Positions 24,600 through 35,434 of a stretch of DNA of 64,000 nucleotides are shown in pieces. The position numbers and the translations under genes are program-made. Within the stretch, counting starts at the first letter, position 1, and every line of letters starts with the position of its first letter. Where the stretch lies: assembly GCA_911728435.2 (NCBI GenBank), contig OU452203.1, positions 21,286,293 to 21,350,292 on the forward strand, given 5' to 3'. The DNA is from Apoderus coryli (Eukaryota > Arthropoda > Insecta > Coleoptera > Attelabidae). The notes under the pieces were generated by a model that saw only the letters and a program-made list of their open reading frames with translations, was not told the DNA's origin and did not search any database.

Positions 24600-27500
24600 T
24601 ATTATACAAACGATTAATATAAATAATCAAATAATAATTAAAATGTTATTGTTATGTTCCGATATTTTAAAAATTAATTTAATATAAGAAAATATATATT
24701 ATTTATTTTTGTTTTCCATAGTTCAACTGTACATTTTCCTTCATACAGGGTGTTTTAAGCAAAAAAAAAAAAATATATAGGGAGAATTTCTAATGGATTC
24801 TTAATAGAGTCTGCTATACAAGATGCGACTTAATTAAAATTTTCTTTGTTTCTTTTTCTCCTTTTCATCAAACAATAATATGAGCTTTTATGATTTTCCA
24901 TCGGGTTTTAGTTTTATTGTAAATATTATTAAATGCAGTTCTAAAAAGAAGCTTGTATATATAATACTCTTCGGGCAAATATGACTATATCTTTTAAGGC
25001 GGCATTTGAGGAACAACGTTTTATAATAGATTTACAAGATTTAAACGGGTTGCTCTTCGACACAAGCGAATTTGATATAAATATATATAGTTTTCTTTCC
25101 AGTTAAGTTAAAAAAATTTTAAAAGCTAACTCAATCACGACCATAATTCTGGCTGCATTTCTCCGGATTTTCAAAGTAAATATAAGACCAAATGTGACAT
25201 CCTGTATAGTGCATCTCATAATTAATTCATTCAACCCCATCCACAACACCCTGTATATAATAATATCATGTATATAAGCCGTTTAATAATTTAATTAATT
25301 GTTTGCCGATTATAATTTTGTTTTTTTTTTGATGAAATGCCAAAATATCGTTGTTAGAATAATAATAAAATGTGCAATATTTTTTTTGGATGCGTCAGGA
25401 TAATCTTTTAGTCCAAAAAATAATACATATACTATTTTTATTTATTATTAAATATATTTAATACTATATCACACTGCAATAGATACTAATAACAAGTGTT
25501 TTCTATAATTCAAATGGTTATGTTTGTCATACGTAACAGAGATATTAGTGCGAAGTAAGCATAATGAAAGTTAGTATTACAATTCTTTATTCTTGAACAT
25601 TAGAATGATTTAAAATTGTATACTAATATTAAAGTGAAGTATATTAAATAATAATTGGACTTTATTATAAAAAATAATAATAATATCTTTTGTATATTAA
25701 TTAATACTATATTGTGTAATCGTACCGATATATTTTTGCAAAATATATAAAATATATTTTTGATTAGTATTTAAAAAAAACTAGTAAGCGCTCCTAAAAT
25801 TATTATAATAATATATAGATGTTTCTCGTTAATAAATAAAAAAATCGATTATAAGAATCAATAATATCTATTTTTTACTATCGATTTTGCGATTTTAATT
25901 TAATTTAATTAAAAATTCTAATAAATATTATTAGAATATATAAAATTATAATAAAAACAATTGTATCCACTGTAATGTGTTCTCGTAATATTTAAATATA
26001 TTTTTGAGTTATATGGCACAAGCAAGAAATTGTATAAAAAAGTATAAAATATATGTGTGACTTTTGTGTAATCCCGTATACTGGAAAAATAATTATTTAA
26101 AATTATTATCTTTCAGTGAACAATCATTTAACGTAATTTTCATGCGGATCAAGGGTTCTGGAATTAAAAGGTGTAATTTTAAATTTAGAAAAACTGGATG
26201 AAGCCATTAAATATTTCTTATTCATATAGATAGATATTTGGTGACATAAAAAATTTTTTTTTACGATATTTTCGTTGATTTGCCCCTTGTATACGTGGAT
26301 AATTCTAATAAATTATATTATTACTCAATCAAGTATGTTAGATGTAAAATTGTTTTTATGTGCTTTCTTATCAATTATTTATAAAAAATAAAAATCTATA
26401 AACGACGCATCGAATATTTTTTTATTATTATGTAATGTTTAAAAAATATATAGATATTTTTTTTTTGAAACATGGAAAAAAATAAAATGAGTAGTACAGT
26501 ATGAGCACAATACTAAATAAAAGTTTCACAATGACAATTCTATTTGAATTTGATATTAACATTTCTTGAGTTTAAAAATACCTAAATCAAATAGTGTCTA
26601 GGTAGTCTCCGAAATTGTAATATAATATGAAAGTAGTTTTGTTTTGTCTTATTTTAAAAGGCTTGTATAACAAAATTTTCATATTTTGAAATTTACAATT
26701 AGAAGATTTTCCAGCGAATATTAAGTAGATATTATTAATATTTTTAAATTATATTATAACTAAAGTTTCTATAGATATTTTACTTAATATTTAATTTTCT
26801 AGCTTACATTCGGGATATTTTCTTAGCTTTGGTTGATTTTACATAAAATAAATATAAAAAATAATTTTTTTAATTTAGAAAAACAAACGTTTAAGTTTTC
26901 ATTATTCAAAAAGATTACTTCCGTTATGTTAAATATTTTATTTAACACTCTATATTTATTTTACTATAAAAAATTTCAAATAATGATAAATCTCTAATAA
27001 AATCTAAGGTAACAATGAAAAATTAGAATATAGTAGATATTTACGGACATACAATACTAAATAAATTGTAGACACTAAATTGGCGCAATTTTTCCATTTT
27101 CATATTCAAAAATAATAATAATAAAAAGAAACTATTTTTTAACTTTCATAAAATTAATATTAATTATTTTATTAGAGTAAGAAAAATAATAATTTTAGTA
27201 TATTATATATTTAATAACCATAAAAAATATATTTCTTAAAATTACAATATTATTACATAGTAAAATATATCGCAAAAATAAATAAATAAATTATTAGTAA
27301 GATATTTAATATTAATATTGAAAAATAAATAATATATATTATTATATAAAAATTTTATAATAATAAAAATTATATACCTATATTATTACTATTATATACT
27401 ACTAAATACGTAGCCCAAAAAAATTATATTATTATTATATTCACTATTATAATATAAATTGATAAAAAATATGAGTAATAAATAAAATATGTATTTGTAT

Positions 27501-28690
27501 TCAAAGTAAAATCAATGGGTTTTATTTCATTTTCCCATAAATTAAAAAAAAAAAGATATAAAACCAAATTGAAAAAAGTGTCAAAATACAAAATGGTAAC
27601 TCCTAATTTTTTATATTTTTAATTTGATTTTAGATGACCATGATGGCTTTAGAAAGCAAATAAATATGACACTTGTCATGGTGTCAGGGGTTGCCATCTA
27701 AGAATTTTTTAATTTTGACACTTCCCACACTCGATCGAAACCCTTGGGTGGGACACCCTGTAGATAAAATATATCGCAAATTCAATTCTGTTGAATCTCT
27801 AGTTCCATAAACCATCTGCCTGATACATAAAACTGACACACGAAATAATGCACTCCTTTTAAGTACCACTTTTATTTAAAAAAAAACATAATAAGAGAGT
27901 ACGGTACTAATCCTTTTTGTTAAACCCGTAACACAATCCCTTTTCTCTTCCGCCTGGCAGGATATGATTATTATTTGAAAGTTTTTTTTTGTTGCTAAAA
28001 ACACATTAAATTGAAAAAAGTAGTACCTTGTTATAAAGGCTTAAAGGGCATTGTACCTTTTTTGGTGTTGTGTGAGAACATATGGTATATGGCAGTATAC
28101 GAACCCTTTTTTTTTGTACAAATATCCTACCATCTTTTGTGGTTTTCATGATTTAAAAAAATATAGTATGGAAACAAAAAAACCAAAGTCAACATTCATA
28201 AAATATATAATAATAAGATCATAACATTTTTATTTAAAAAATGAGTAAAGAAAATATAAAAAAAATTAAAACAGTACAAATGCCAACAATATCGAATAGA
28301 AATAATAATAATCATAACAATAAAAAACAAAACAAAAAGTGTTGCATGAATATCGCAAATAGTAGAGATTCTGTTAAAATTCCGACACATGAAACATACA
28401 AGACTTTGTGCACCAAATGTCGGCCGATGACGACTTGAAAACGTTGGCATCAAATAATTAATTTTAGAAATTAAGTAAAGGCAAAAATTTGTATATAAAT
28501 TTGATTGAGAATAAACCCCTTCGAGCTCCCCAAACCGTTCCAACAATTTTAAGGTGTTGTGATCTCTAAAGGATCTGCAAATCCTATATATAAATCCCAA
28601 CGTCCTAATACAGGACAATGATAAAAGCTCTACATGAAGACTAAAAGAAAACTTATTATCAGAGATGACATGAAGTCTCCCGAAAGAAGC
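24600..28690. other. A+T-rich intergenic DNA
   Basis: This continues the gene desert. CAGGGTG-type ends at 24746 (forward) and about 25246-25252 (reverse) may bound a 500-bp element; another reverse end (GACACCCTGTAG) lies near 27752-27763. Base composition becomes less extreme after about 27.6 kb. No gene was recognised; the open frame at 28196-28618 has no known motif and lies in low-complexity sequence. Confidence 0.45.
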
Positions 28691-28748
28691 AAATCTACTT
28701 TTACAATTTATTTATTAAATATTTTTAACCATTTGTAAAAGTAGATTT
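28691..28748. repeat. Perfect 16-bp inverted repeat (hairpin)
   Basis: AAATCTACTTTTACAA at 28691-28706 is followed by its exact complement at 28733-28748, with a 26-base A+T-rich loop. It could be the core of a small MITE. There is no evidence of a microRNA precursor. Confidence 0.8.
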
Positions 28749-28959
28749 AGTGTACACAATAAAACTACTATAAAAGACAATGGAAATGATCTCCAGACTA
28801 TTATTATTTGATAGGACAGCTGGAAATATACAAACTGACTTTTCAAATGCGACGTTCTGATTCGCTAAAAATGGTACGAAAAAAATAGTCACCGGAAATC
28901 CGTGTTTTGGGTTATTTTAGATGTAAAAAAGTGTTTTTTTAAAAATCTCTGTCGGTCTG

Positions 28960-29390
28960 TATACACGATAACTAAAAAACAACTTAACCAAATTTGGTAC
29001 GAAAATACTATTGGATATGGCGAGCAACTGATTAGATTTTGGGACTCATAGGGCGTAGTCAAGGGGTATAAAAAGGGTCAAAAAATGCATATTTACTAAA
29101 CTAAATGGACAATTGACGGGATATTCTTTTTGTCAATAGGTTTTGACATCGAAAAGACGAAGAAGAGAGAATTTGATTTGTAAAATCCAAAATATATATA
29201 AAATATAGAAATTTAATGTCATTTTCAGAGTTTTGCTCTATTAATACTCGAGATAAAATTGATACTCATAAGGCGAAAGCTATAAAAAGACGGTCAAAAA
29301 TTCATATTTATTGAACTAAATGGGAAAATAAGCAATTTTTGACTCCAAAAATAAGCTGGTGCTCTTGAGACACAAACAGCTCTTCATACT
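28960..29390. repeat. Dispersed repeat, second diverged copy at about 49860-50030
   Basis: Shared landmarks in the same order are AAATTTGGTACRA, then ACTGATTAGATTTTGG, then a block ending GTGCTCTTGAGRCACAA. The second copy is within 49860-50030, where the middle is shorter. No open frame. It lies immediately upstream of the Tc1-like relic here, but the second copy has none next to it. Confidence 0.65.
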
Positions 29391-29729
29391 GAAATGTACT
29401 GTGTGAGTAAAAGTGAGTCTAAAGCGCGGCTGATTTTTTTTAAATGCCTCATTTATAAGTGGCGGACGGAGAAGTTCACAAACATAAATAATTTAAACAA
29501 AAAACTGCCGTTTTAGATACCACAGATTAGGAAATTTTAACATAAATTAAGTTTTTTCAGTTTAGGCTAATTTTTACCCATTTTTCAATGTAGAGTGTGT
29601 CTTATTTTGGTTGAGACTCTAGCATTTTAGTATTTGCCTAAAAAAGAAAGGTTTTAGTGACAGTAAAGGTTAAAATATTTTTGCTGAGTTTATTTTATGT
29701 TTAATTAATATTTCTGTGCTGGATTAATC

Positions 29730-30415
29730 ATGCCAAGAGGTATTCCAATTTCGAAAGAATTAAAACAGAGAGTAGTGATTGCACACTTGTAAGGTACAAT
29801 ACAAGCCCAATTGCAAGACGGTTTGTTTTTACCCAGACACAGCGTATCCAAAATAATTTGAAGTTACAATGAAAGGGGACATTTAGAGAATATACCGAAA
29901 TCGGTAAGCTCGAGAAAAACAACAACTAGGACAGACAGACGCCTTAAAAGAATTTCCAAAAACGATCCTTGGATGTCTGCACCTAGAATAATTGCTGAAA
30001 TTCCCGAAATAGAGGATAGTCCACGGACAGTTCAAAGAAGGTTGGTAGACGCAAAGTTATTTAGTAGACGCCCGGCTAAAAAGCCGCTTATTTCGGCAAG
30101 AAATGGAGGCTTGAATTTGCACGTTGACATTTAAATTGGACAGTAGACGATTGGGAAAAAGTGTTATTTAGCGATGAAACGCGTTATAAAATTTTCAAGT
30201 CTGATAGAGTGAAGCATATAAGACGGCCAATCAATCCAAGGTTTCATCCCAAAATACGTTACACCCACAGGTAAAAGCAGTGTTTTCCATGGGGTTGTTT
30301 CTCATGGAATGGGGTGGTTCCTTTAAACTTCATTAATGACACCATGGATCGATTTGTCTATAGAGATCTAATGCAAAATGTAATGTTGCCTTATGCAGAG
30401 CCTGATTTGCACCAG
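29730..30415 (+). pseudogene. Tc1-like transposase relic, truncated
   Basis: From an ATG at 29730 the plus strand reads MPRGIPISKELKQRVVIAHL, then stop codons, then TDRRLKRISKNDPWMSAPRI and SPRTVQRRLVDAKLFSRRPA. These are the paired helix-turn-helix modules of Tc1/Tc3-type transposases. Later pieces (KYVTPTGKSSVFHGVVSHGM, NFINDTMDRFVYRDLMQNVM) are the catalytic-domain region in other frames. The second catalytic Asp (QQDN block) and everything after it are missing: similarity ends at DLHQF near 30413 in a T-run. Multiple stops and shifts mark an old, dead copy; no clear terminal inverted repeats were found. Confidence 0.85.
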
Positions 30416-31054
30416 TTTTTTTTTTGTTTGTGTTTTGGTTAGATAACATTTATAGTTTTATCAAAAAACGTGGATAATATCACGAAGCTTGTATAACTTT
30501 TCCCGCAATGCTTTGAAGAGGCACTATGATTTATTTCGTTTAATTTATGTTTTCGACACTTCTGCCTCTGCCTTATCGCTCCCGAAGTATTATTAAAATA
30601 GGGGAAACAATGTCATGATGATTAATGATATATGAGGGATTTTCCAATACATTATTCAAGTTGTTCGTTTGTTCACCTCGTGTTTCTCTTCCTGCTGCTG
30701 CTAGTACTTTTCCCGATATCCATTTCATCATGTAGATACGAGGACTTGGCAAGCAGGGAAAAAATAGAACCTTAACGTTGTTGCCAAACCAAATTATGAT
30801 ATCGAATTCTAAAAAATTGGACTAAGAATAAAATAAAATTAAAAAATATCGTAAATAATTTTAACTGGACGTCTGTTAAAAGTTTTAAAAGTAATAAAAC
30901 TAAAACGGTGTTTAAAATATCATATGAAAGCTTTTAGTTGATCAATCAATAAAGGTTCATCAGCTTGGCATCTTTCCTTCGAGAAAATAGTCAAAGAATC
31001 CTCAGGTTTTCGAGATTTTGGGGTCCTATGATTACGAATAGACTATGAGCACCT
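30416..31054. other. Intergenic DNA without recognised features
   Basis: No open frame or repeat boundary was recognised between the Tc1 relic and the R1/I-type element. Confidence 0.3.
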
Positions 31055-32045
31055 TTTTTTTTTTTTTTTTGAAAGGTTCCGTGCGACTTAAGTCCCCGGT
31101 TTCACTGTAGCCTCGCATGGGCTTATTGTGAAAAATCCCCGTATATTATGCCACCCAATCCAGCAGCCCTGTAACTAACTTGTGGAGTTCAGTTATGTGT
31201 TGGGTGTCAATATCTGCTGGCGCAATCAGCGAATGCCCAAAAATAGCGTGTCGTCTTCGTTGTAGAACTACACACTCACATATTACATGGTAAGCTGTTT
31301 CAACTGCCCTATTACACAATCTGCATTGCAGGTCCCCATTGTACAGCCCCATCTTATTTAGGTGGTCTCTCAGAGCGCAATGCCCAGTAAGGAGTCCCAT
31401 AGTTATTCGCATCTGACTCCTGCTTAATGATAGCAGTTTTTCATTGCGTTTTGTTGCGGCACCAGGTATAAACCTCTTTCCATACTCCTGCTTAGGAATA
31501 TATTCCCAATATCTCTGGTGCTCGCTTTTGGCCCAGCACTTGAGGACATCCCTCGCCGTTCTTTTAGACAAGCCCAGCGCAGGTTCCGTGCCAGTATATG
31601 TGGTTTCAGAGGCTTGTCTAGCCAGCCAATCCGCTCTCTCGTTGCCTTCTATTCCCGAGTGCCCCGGGACCCACACTAGATTAACCCTGTTGTGGTCCGC
31701 CAAAACCCTAAGTTCTGTTTGGCATTCCCATACCAGTTTGGTTGTAATATTGGGGCTTCTCAGAGCTTTTAAGGCCGCCTGGCTATCTGAACATATATTG
31801 ATTCCCTTGTTTGTATAAGTCCTCAATCTGTTTAGCAGAATTGCAAACACTTCCGCTTGAAATACGGATGTGTTTTTCCCCAGTGAGAATCTTAGATACG
31901 TGTTCCTTGTCTCACTGTATATTCCTGCACCACTTCCACTTTCGGTTTTTGACCCGTCTGTAAACCAGGTTATCCCTCTCAGCGTCCGTATGCAGTCTTT
32001 ATCAAGAACTTCGCGGTCCACAATATGCACTTCGAAGTTTATGTC
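31055..32045 (-). mobile_element. R1/I-group LINE 3' end with RNase H domain, 5'-truncated
   Basis: The frame 32030-31146 encodes a ribonuclease H domain: ITWFTDGSKTESGSGAGIYS with the first acidic residue, FQAEVFAILLNRL with the catalytic Glu, NICSDSQAALKAL with the next Asp, and VWVPGHSGIEGNERADWLAR with the last His/Asp motif. It ends in a zinc-knuckle-like CRLCNRAVETAYHVICEC block, as in LINEs of the R1/I group. A T-run at about 31056-31071 is the poly(A) tail on the minus strand. The RT and endonuclease are missing here. The RNase H frame is intact over nearly 300 codons, so the insertion is fairly young. Confidence 0.92.
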
Positions 32046-32049
32046 AAAT

Positions 32050-32380
32050 TAAAATTTTGGTATGATGTGGTCCATGGGCATGTCTATGATGCCATCCCCA
32101 ATACATACGCCAATTTTGGTATGTCCCCGATAAGTGGGTACAGTTCCTACCCACCCTCGCAGTCTAATGAATGCCGCCCCCGATGAGCACCTTACTAACA
32201 AGATTTCTGAAGGATCATTTATCAAAATTCTCCTTCAGCTCCCTTTTTTACCAGAGAATGGGCAATTTCATTCCCATCAAAGCCAGGGGGCCAGGAATCC
32301 AGATCAGATTATTGTTTAACCCGATATTTGATAGACTGTTTTAACAAGTCCACTGAGCTTCGGGCTATCAGAGAAGGTTG
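32050..32380 (-). mobile_element. Second RNase H LINE fragment of the same group, head-to-tail
   Basis: Minus-strand pieces read NNNLIWIPG and, in another frame, FDGNEIAHSLVKKG (about 32310-32220), which is the terminal RNase H motif again, followed by AAFIRLRGWVGTVPTYRGHT (to about 32100). A second copy of the motif so close upstream of an intact RNase H domain shows two related sequences joined, either by insertion or rearrangement. Frames are broken. Confidence 0.6.
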
Positions 32381-32430
32381 ATAGATAGATTTGTCTCTAA
32401 TAAAACTCAAGCTAGTGAGTGAAATTATAT

Positions 32431-32436
32431 TTTATT
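32431..32436 (-). promoter_or_regulatory. Poly(A) signal AATAAA, F-box copy 1
   Basis: AATAAA on the minus strand 60 bases after the stop, within a block (TAGTGAGTGAAAT on the plus strand) that recurs downstream of the other two F-box copies. Confidence 0.6.
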
Positions 32437-32495
32437 ATGATATCTGCTTAGAATTATTTATTTACAGCACTGGTATCCTATTCATTTCAGCCTAT

Positions 32496-33212
32496 CTAAT
32501 TATCGATTATCCATCTACCTGTGATCAAAGTCGACATAAACGACGGGCTACACCGACGATGAATCGAGCACGATTTGACCATGGCTTTCACTTGCATTTC
32601 GTTAATTGGACCTGAATATGTACAACGCATCCATCTCCCAGCTTTTTTTCGGATTGGCAATAATTTAAAGAACTTTTGCGATTGTATTTTTGTTCCGTAA
32701 AAGTAAAATCGGGTAAGATATTTACAATTCCTTATTAAGCGACATAAATAGATGCTGTTGATTGTGTTGGATTTGGTGCTAGCCCAACAGTTCCTTACAA
32801 TGATACTTTCCAAATTTCTACAGTGTTTTGAGACTTTATTAGTGACAATATTTATATCGTTACGATTTGAAAGCTTCAGTTCCTTAAGGAGTGGCGAACG
32901 TTGAAGCCAATCACATAAAAGATCGGTTGGAACTCTATAAGTTACCGAAAGACTTCTCCAAAGGGTCGGAGTACTAGATAAGACATACCAGCGTTTACAC
33001 ACGCAGCGTAGGACAGTATATATTTGATATTCGGTAAAGTATTTGAATATTTTAACAAGAATTTCGTCCGGGATCTTCTGTGTATGATCAATTGTTCTAC
33101 TGCATTTACTTTTAGGTTCTAACCGAACTAAATCTTCGTTATAATCTCGTGATTTTCTTCGTGTGTTGTAGGGTGGTATTGCACTTTCCGAGTTAGACAT
33201 TGTGTTTACCAT
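32496..33212 (-). CDS. F-box protein, tandem copy 1 (C-terminally truncated)
   Basis: Single open frame; a start at 33212 (MVNTMSNSESA) aligns best with the other two copies, although the frame stays open to an ATG at 33320. A basic PPYNTRRKSRD stretch precedes the F-box (KIPDEILVKIFKYF...VCKRWYVLSSTPTLWRSL), which docks on Skp1 in SCF ubiquitin ligases. A leucine-rich-repeat-like region follows (LLKELKLSNRNDINIV, KHCRNLESIIVRNC, NCKYLTRFYF) and then CTYSGPINEMQVKAM. Relative to copies 2 and 3, homology is lost after TLITG and the frame ends at RWIIDN, about 35 residues short. A frame-disrupting change is likely, so it may be a young pseudogene or a short variant. The substrate is unknown. 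Confidence 0.8.
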   Translation of the reverse strand: MVNTMSNSESAIPPYNTRRKSRDYNEDLVRLEPKSKCSRTIDHTQKIPDEILVKIFKYFTEYQIYTVLRCVCKRWYVLSSTPTLWRSLSVTYRVPTDLLCDWLQRSPLLKELKLSNRNDINIVTNKVSKHCRNLESIIVRNCWASTKSNTINSIYLCRLIRNCKYLTRFYFYGTKIQSQKFFKLLPIRKKAGRWMRCTYSGPINEMQVKAMVKSCSIHRRCSPSFMSTLITGRWIIDN

Positions 33213-33330
33213 TTTGATACATTTTGTGGTTTTCGACTGGAATTTTGGTTGAGATTGTGATGGTTTGTACCTGAACACACTCATTCTTTCTGTGTTTGTT
33301 TTTTGACGTTTATTTGTCACTGGTTCGACA

Positions 33331-33489
33331 TGTTATCACAGCATTAAAAACAGCATTCCGAGTCGGCACTTCGAAATAAAAATAATTTCAAACTGTGACG
33401 TATGACGCCGCCATTGCGCGACAAGATGCGCATGACCACTCGCAACCTGAGACTCGGAATGCTGTTTTTATTTTATGCTGTGATGTTAT
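33331..33489. mobile_element. Hairpin MITE-like element between F-box copies 1 and 2
   Basis: Left arm 33335-33364 (ATCACAGCATT...GCATTCCGAGTC) is inverted at 33451-33484 with a 4-base insertion. The centre is GC-richer (ACGCCGCCATTGCGCG). It lies just upstream of the start of F-box copy 1, where a promoter would be expected. Confidence 0.75.
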
Positions 33490-33629
33490 TATAAGGTCTA
33501 GCCGTAGTTAGCATAGACTCTTATGCATGGGCGTCCTCAAGGGGAAGCAAATAGGCAACTACTCTTTCTTTCTGGGAAATATTTTTAATTTGTTTATAAT
33601 AAAACACAAAATAGCGAGTGAAATTGTAT

Positions 33630-33635
33630 TTTATT
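33630..33635 (-). promoter_or_regulatory. Poly(A) signal AATAAA, F-box copy 2
   Basis: Minus-strand AATAAA 46 bases past the stop, in the same conserved block (TAGCGAGTGAAAT on the plus strand) found after copies 1 and 3. Confidence 0.6.
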
Positions 33636-33680
33636 ACAATATTGGTTTAGACTATACAACTATTTTTGAATTACATTGTA

Positions 33681-34502
33681 TCACTGTATCGGATCTACTT
33701 GAGCGTGAATATTTTCATTACTTGTAATACTTTCCCATAGCCTTCTTGCAGCTAAGGCTGCAAATTGATTCTGCGAATTATTAATTCCCGGCGTTAACCT
33801 TAATTTGTTTCGCGTACCCGCGATTAGAGTTGAACTAAATCCGCTGCGGTGAGTCAAGATAGACTCAACCAAAGCTTTTATTTGCATTTCGTTAATTGGA
33901 CCAGAATATGTGCACCGCAAAAATCTTCCACCTTTCTTCCGTATCGGTAACAATTTGAAGAATTTTCGTGATTGGATTTTCGTACCAGAAAAGTTAAATC
34001 GATTAAGACACTTACAGTTTCTTACCAAACGACACAAAATGTTGCTGTGAATTATGCTGGATTTGGTACTACCCGAACAATTATTTACAATGATGCTTTC
34101 CAGTTTTCTACAATGTTTTGAGAGTCTTGCAGTGACAATATTTACATCGTTACGATCTGATAGCGTAAGTTCTTTAAGATGTGGAGAACGTTGAAGCCAA
34201 TCGCATAAAATGTTAGTTGGGATTTTTTTCGTGACTGAGAGGCTTCGCAAATATGTCGGAGTACTCGATAAAAGAACACACCACCTCATACATACAGAGC
34301 GTAGTACACTGTACATTTCCAATTTGTTAAAATAAGAAAAAATGTGTAGTAGTTTTTCATCTGGAAGCTTCTTTGTGTGATCAATACCTCTACTGTATTT
34401 AATTTTCGGTTCTAACGAAATTAGGTCTGCGTCAGCATCTCTTGATCGTCTTCGGGTGTTGTAAGAGGGTTTAGCAATCTCAGAAATAGAAGCTTTATCC
34501 AT
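33681..34502 (-). CDS. F-box protein, tandem copy 2
   Basis: Intronless frame of 273 residues starting at MDKASISEIAKPSYNTRRRS. The F-box at about residues 45-90 reads KLPDEKLLHIFSYFNKLEMY...CMRWCVLLSSTPTYLRSL. LRR-like strands follow (LKELTLSDRNDVNIV, KHCRKLESIIVNNCSGS, NCKCLNRFNFSGTKI), then SRKFFKLLPIRKKGGRFLRC and a conserved tail NEMQIKALVESILTHRSGFS...FAALAARRLWESI. The F-box and LRR layout predicts an SCF substrate receptor; the target is unknown. It lies between two paralogues on the same strand. The F-box Trp-rich end is weaker than in the sisters (YLRSL for LWRSL). No TATA box or other promoter element could be assigned. Confidence 0.85.
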   Translation of the reverse strand: MDKASISEIAKPSYNTRRRSRDADADLISLEPKIKYSRGIDHTKKLPDEKLLHIFSYFNKLEMYSVLRSVCMRWCVLLSSTPTYLRSLSVTKKIPTNILCDWLQRSPHLKELTLSDRNDVNIVTARLSKHCRKLESIIVNNCSGSTKSSIIHSNILCRLVRNCKCLNRFNFSGTKIQSRKFFKLLPIRKKGGRFLRCTYSGPINEMQIKALVESILTHRSGFSSTLIAGTRNKLRLTPGINNSQNQFAALAARRLWESITSNENIHAQVDPIQ

Positions 34503-35129
34503 TATTGTGATTTGTGACTGGAATTTTCTTTGAATTTGTGTGTTTTGTATGCACGTTCATTATTTATGTCATGCATTTGTCAAAAGTTTGAATTGTGTAA
34601 TTTTATAAACATTTAAATTAAGGGTGATCTATTAAATAGGCGGTAAAGTGGGGAAAACTCCATTCTTCAATATTTCTTCGCCTGTAAATTTCTTCACACG
34701 GAGTTCTGCAGAATTTTAAAAATGGTTAGAGCGGAGGGCAAGGTTCCCCTTAAACCGATGCCATATCTTTCATAATAGTTTTAACAGACTTTTCTTACTT
34801 ATAGTCTATTATCATAAGGCTCAAAAATAGTCTCTCGCTTTGATCGCCTGCGAACTTTGAAAAATAATTTTTTTATGAAAGTACTCACGGCTTACATAAG
34901 ATTTTGCAATGTTGGCATTTTCGGAAATCGCTTTTTTTCTAAATGCGCACGTTTCCGGGATGGCAATGAGGATAATTTTTAAGAAAATCATATTTTTGTG
35001 AATCAACCGATTTTTGAAAACAAAAAGGAAAAACGTATATTTTCTAAACAAAAATACAAGATTTGGGAAATTAAACGTCGTCTACTACACAAAAATTATA
35101 TATGTATGCTCAAATCAGAACAATTTAAC
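34503..35129. other. Spacer between F-box copies 2 and 3
   Basis: Non-coding. It contains the putative promoter side of copy 2. The stretch from about 34620 to 35110 has no recognised family membership; it leads directly into the hammerhead-like motif at 35130. Confidence 0.35.
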
Positions 35130-35172
35130 AGTCATACATGTTTTGAGACTTATAGTCTCATCATCAGTGACT
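35130..35172 (-). ncRNA. Hammerhead-like ribozyme motif (G12 changed)
   Basis: On the minus strand, 5' to 3': stem I AGUCA (35172-35168), core CUGAUGA (35167-35161), a U, stem II GAGAC / loop UAUAA / GUCUC (5 perfect pairs), AAAA where GAAA is expected, the palindrome ACAUGU, H17 = A, then stem I partner UGACU (35134-35130), 5 perfect pairs. All three helices can form. The change of the general-base G12 to A predicts loss of self-cleavage. It lies about 260 bases past the poly(A) signal of F-box copy 3, on the same strand. Confidence 0.6.
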
Positions 35173-35367
35173 TTAATACAACATACTGCATCGAATTCAA
35201 ACATTTATATAATCGAAAACAGAATTATGCTAGTGAGATATTATTTTTGAATGTAGAAAGGTTTGTCAATCCTACCTTTTTGTCGGAAAAAACTTTGCAA
35301 AAACTTAATTGATATCTATAGTTAAATCTTATTCAAATAAATCCCAAGGTAGCGAGTGAAATAACAT

Positions 35368-35373
35368 TTTATT
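35368..35373 (-). promoter_or_regulatory. Poly(A) signal AATAAA, F-box copy 3
   Basis: Minus-strand AATAAA 62 bases after the stop, inside the block (TAGCGAGTGAAAT on the plus strand) shared by all three F-box copies. Confidence 0.6.
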
Positions 35374-35434
35374 ACAACAGATACTTGTTTAGACTACACA
35401 ACTATTCATAAAACACATTATAACCGCATTCGAT

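Noticed and set aside
16902..27500. Nuclear copy of mitochondrial DNA as the cause of the extreme A+T content
   Set aside because: No cytochrome oxidase, ND or rRNA-like sequence could be read in any frame.
28691..28748. microRNA precursor
   Set aside because: Only 16 paired bases with a 26-base loop and no flanking stem; more likely a MITE core.
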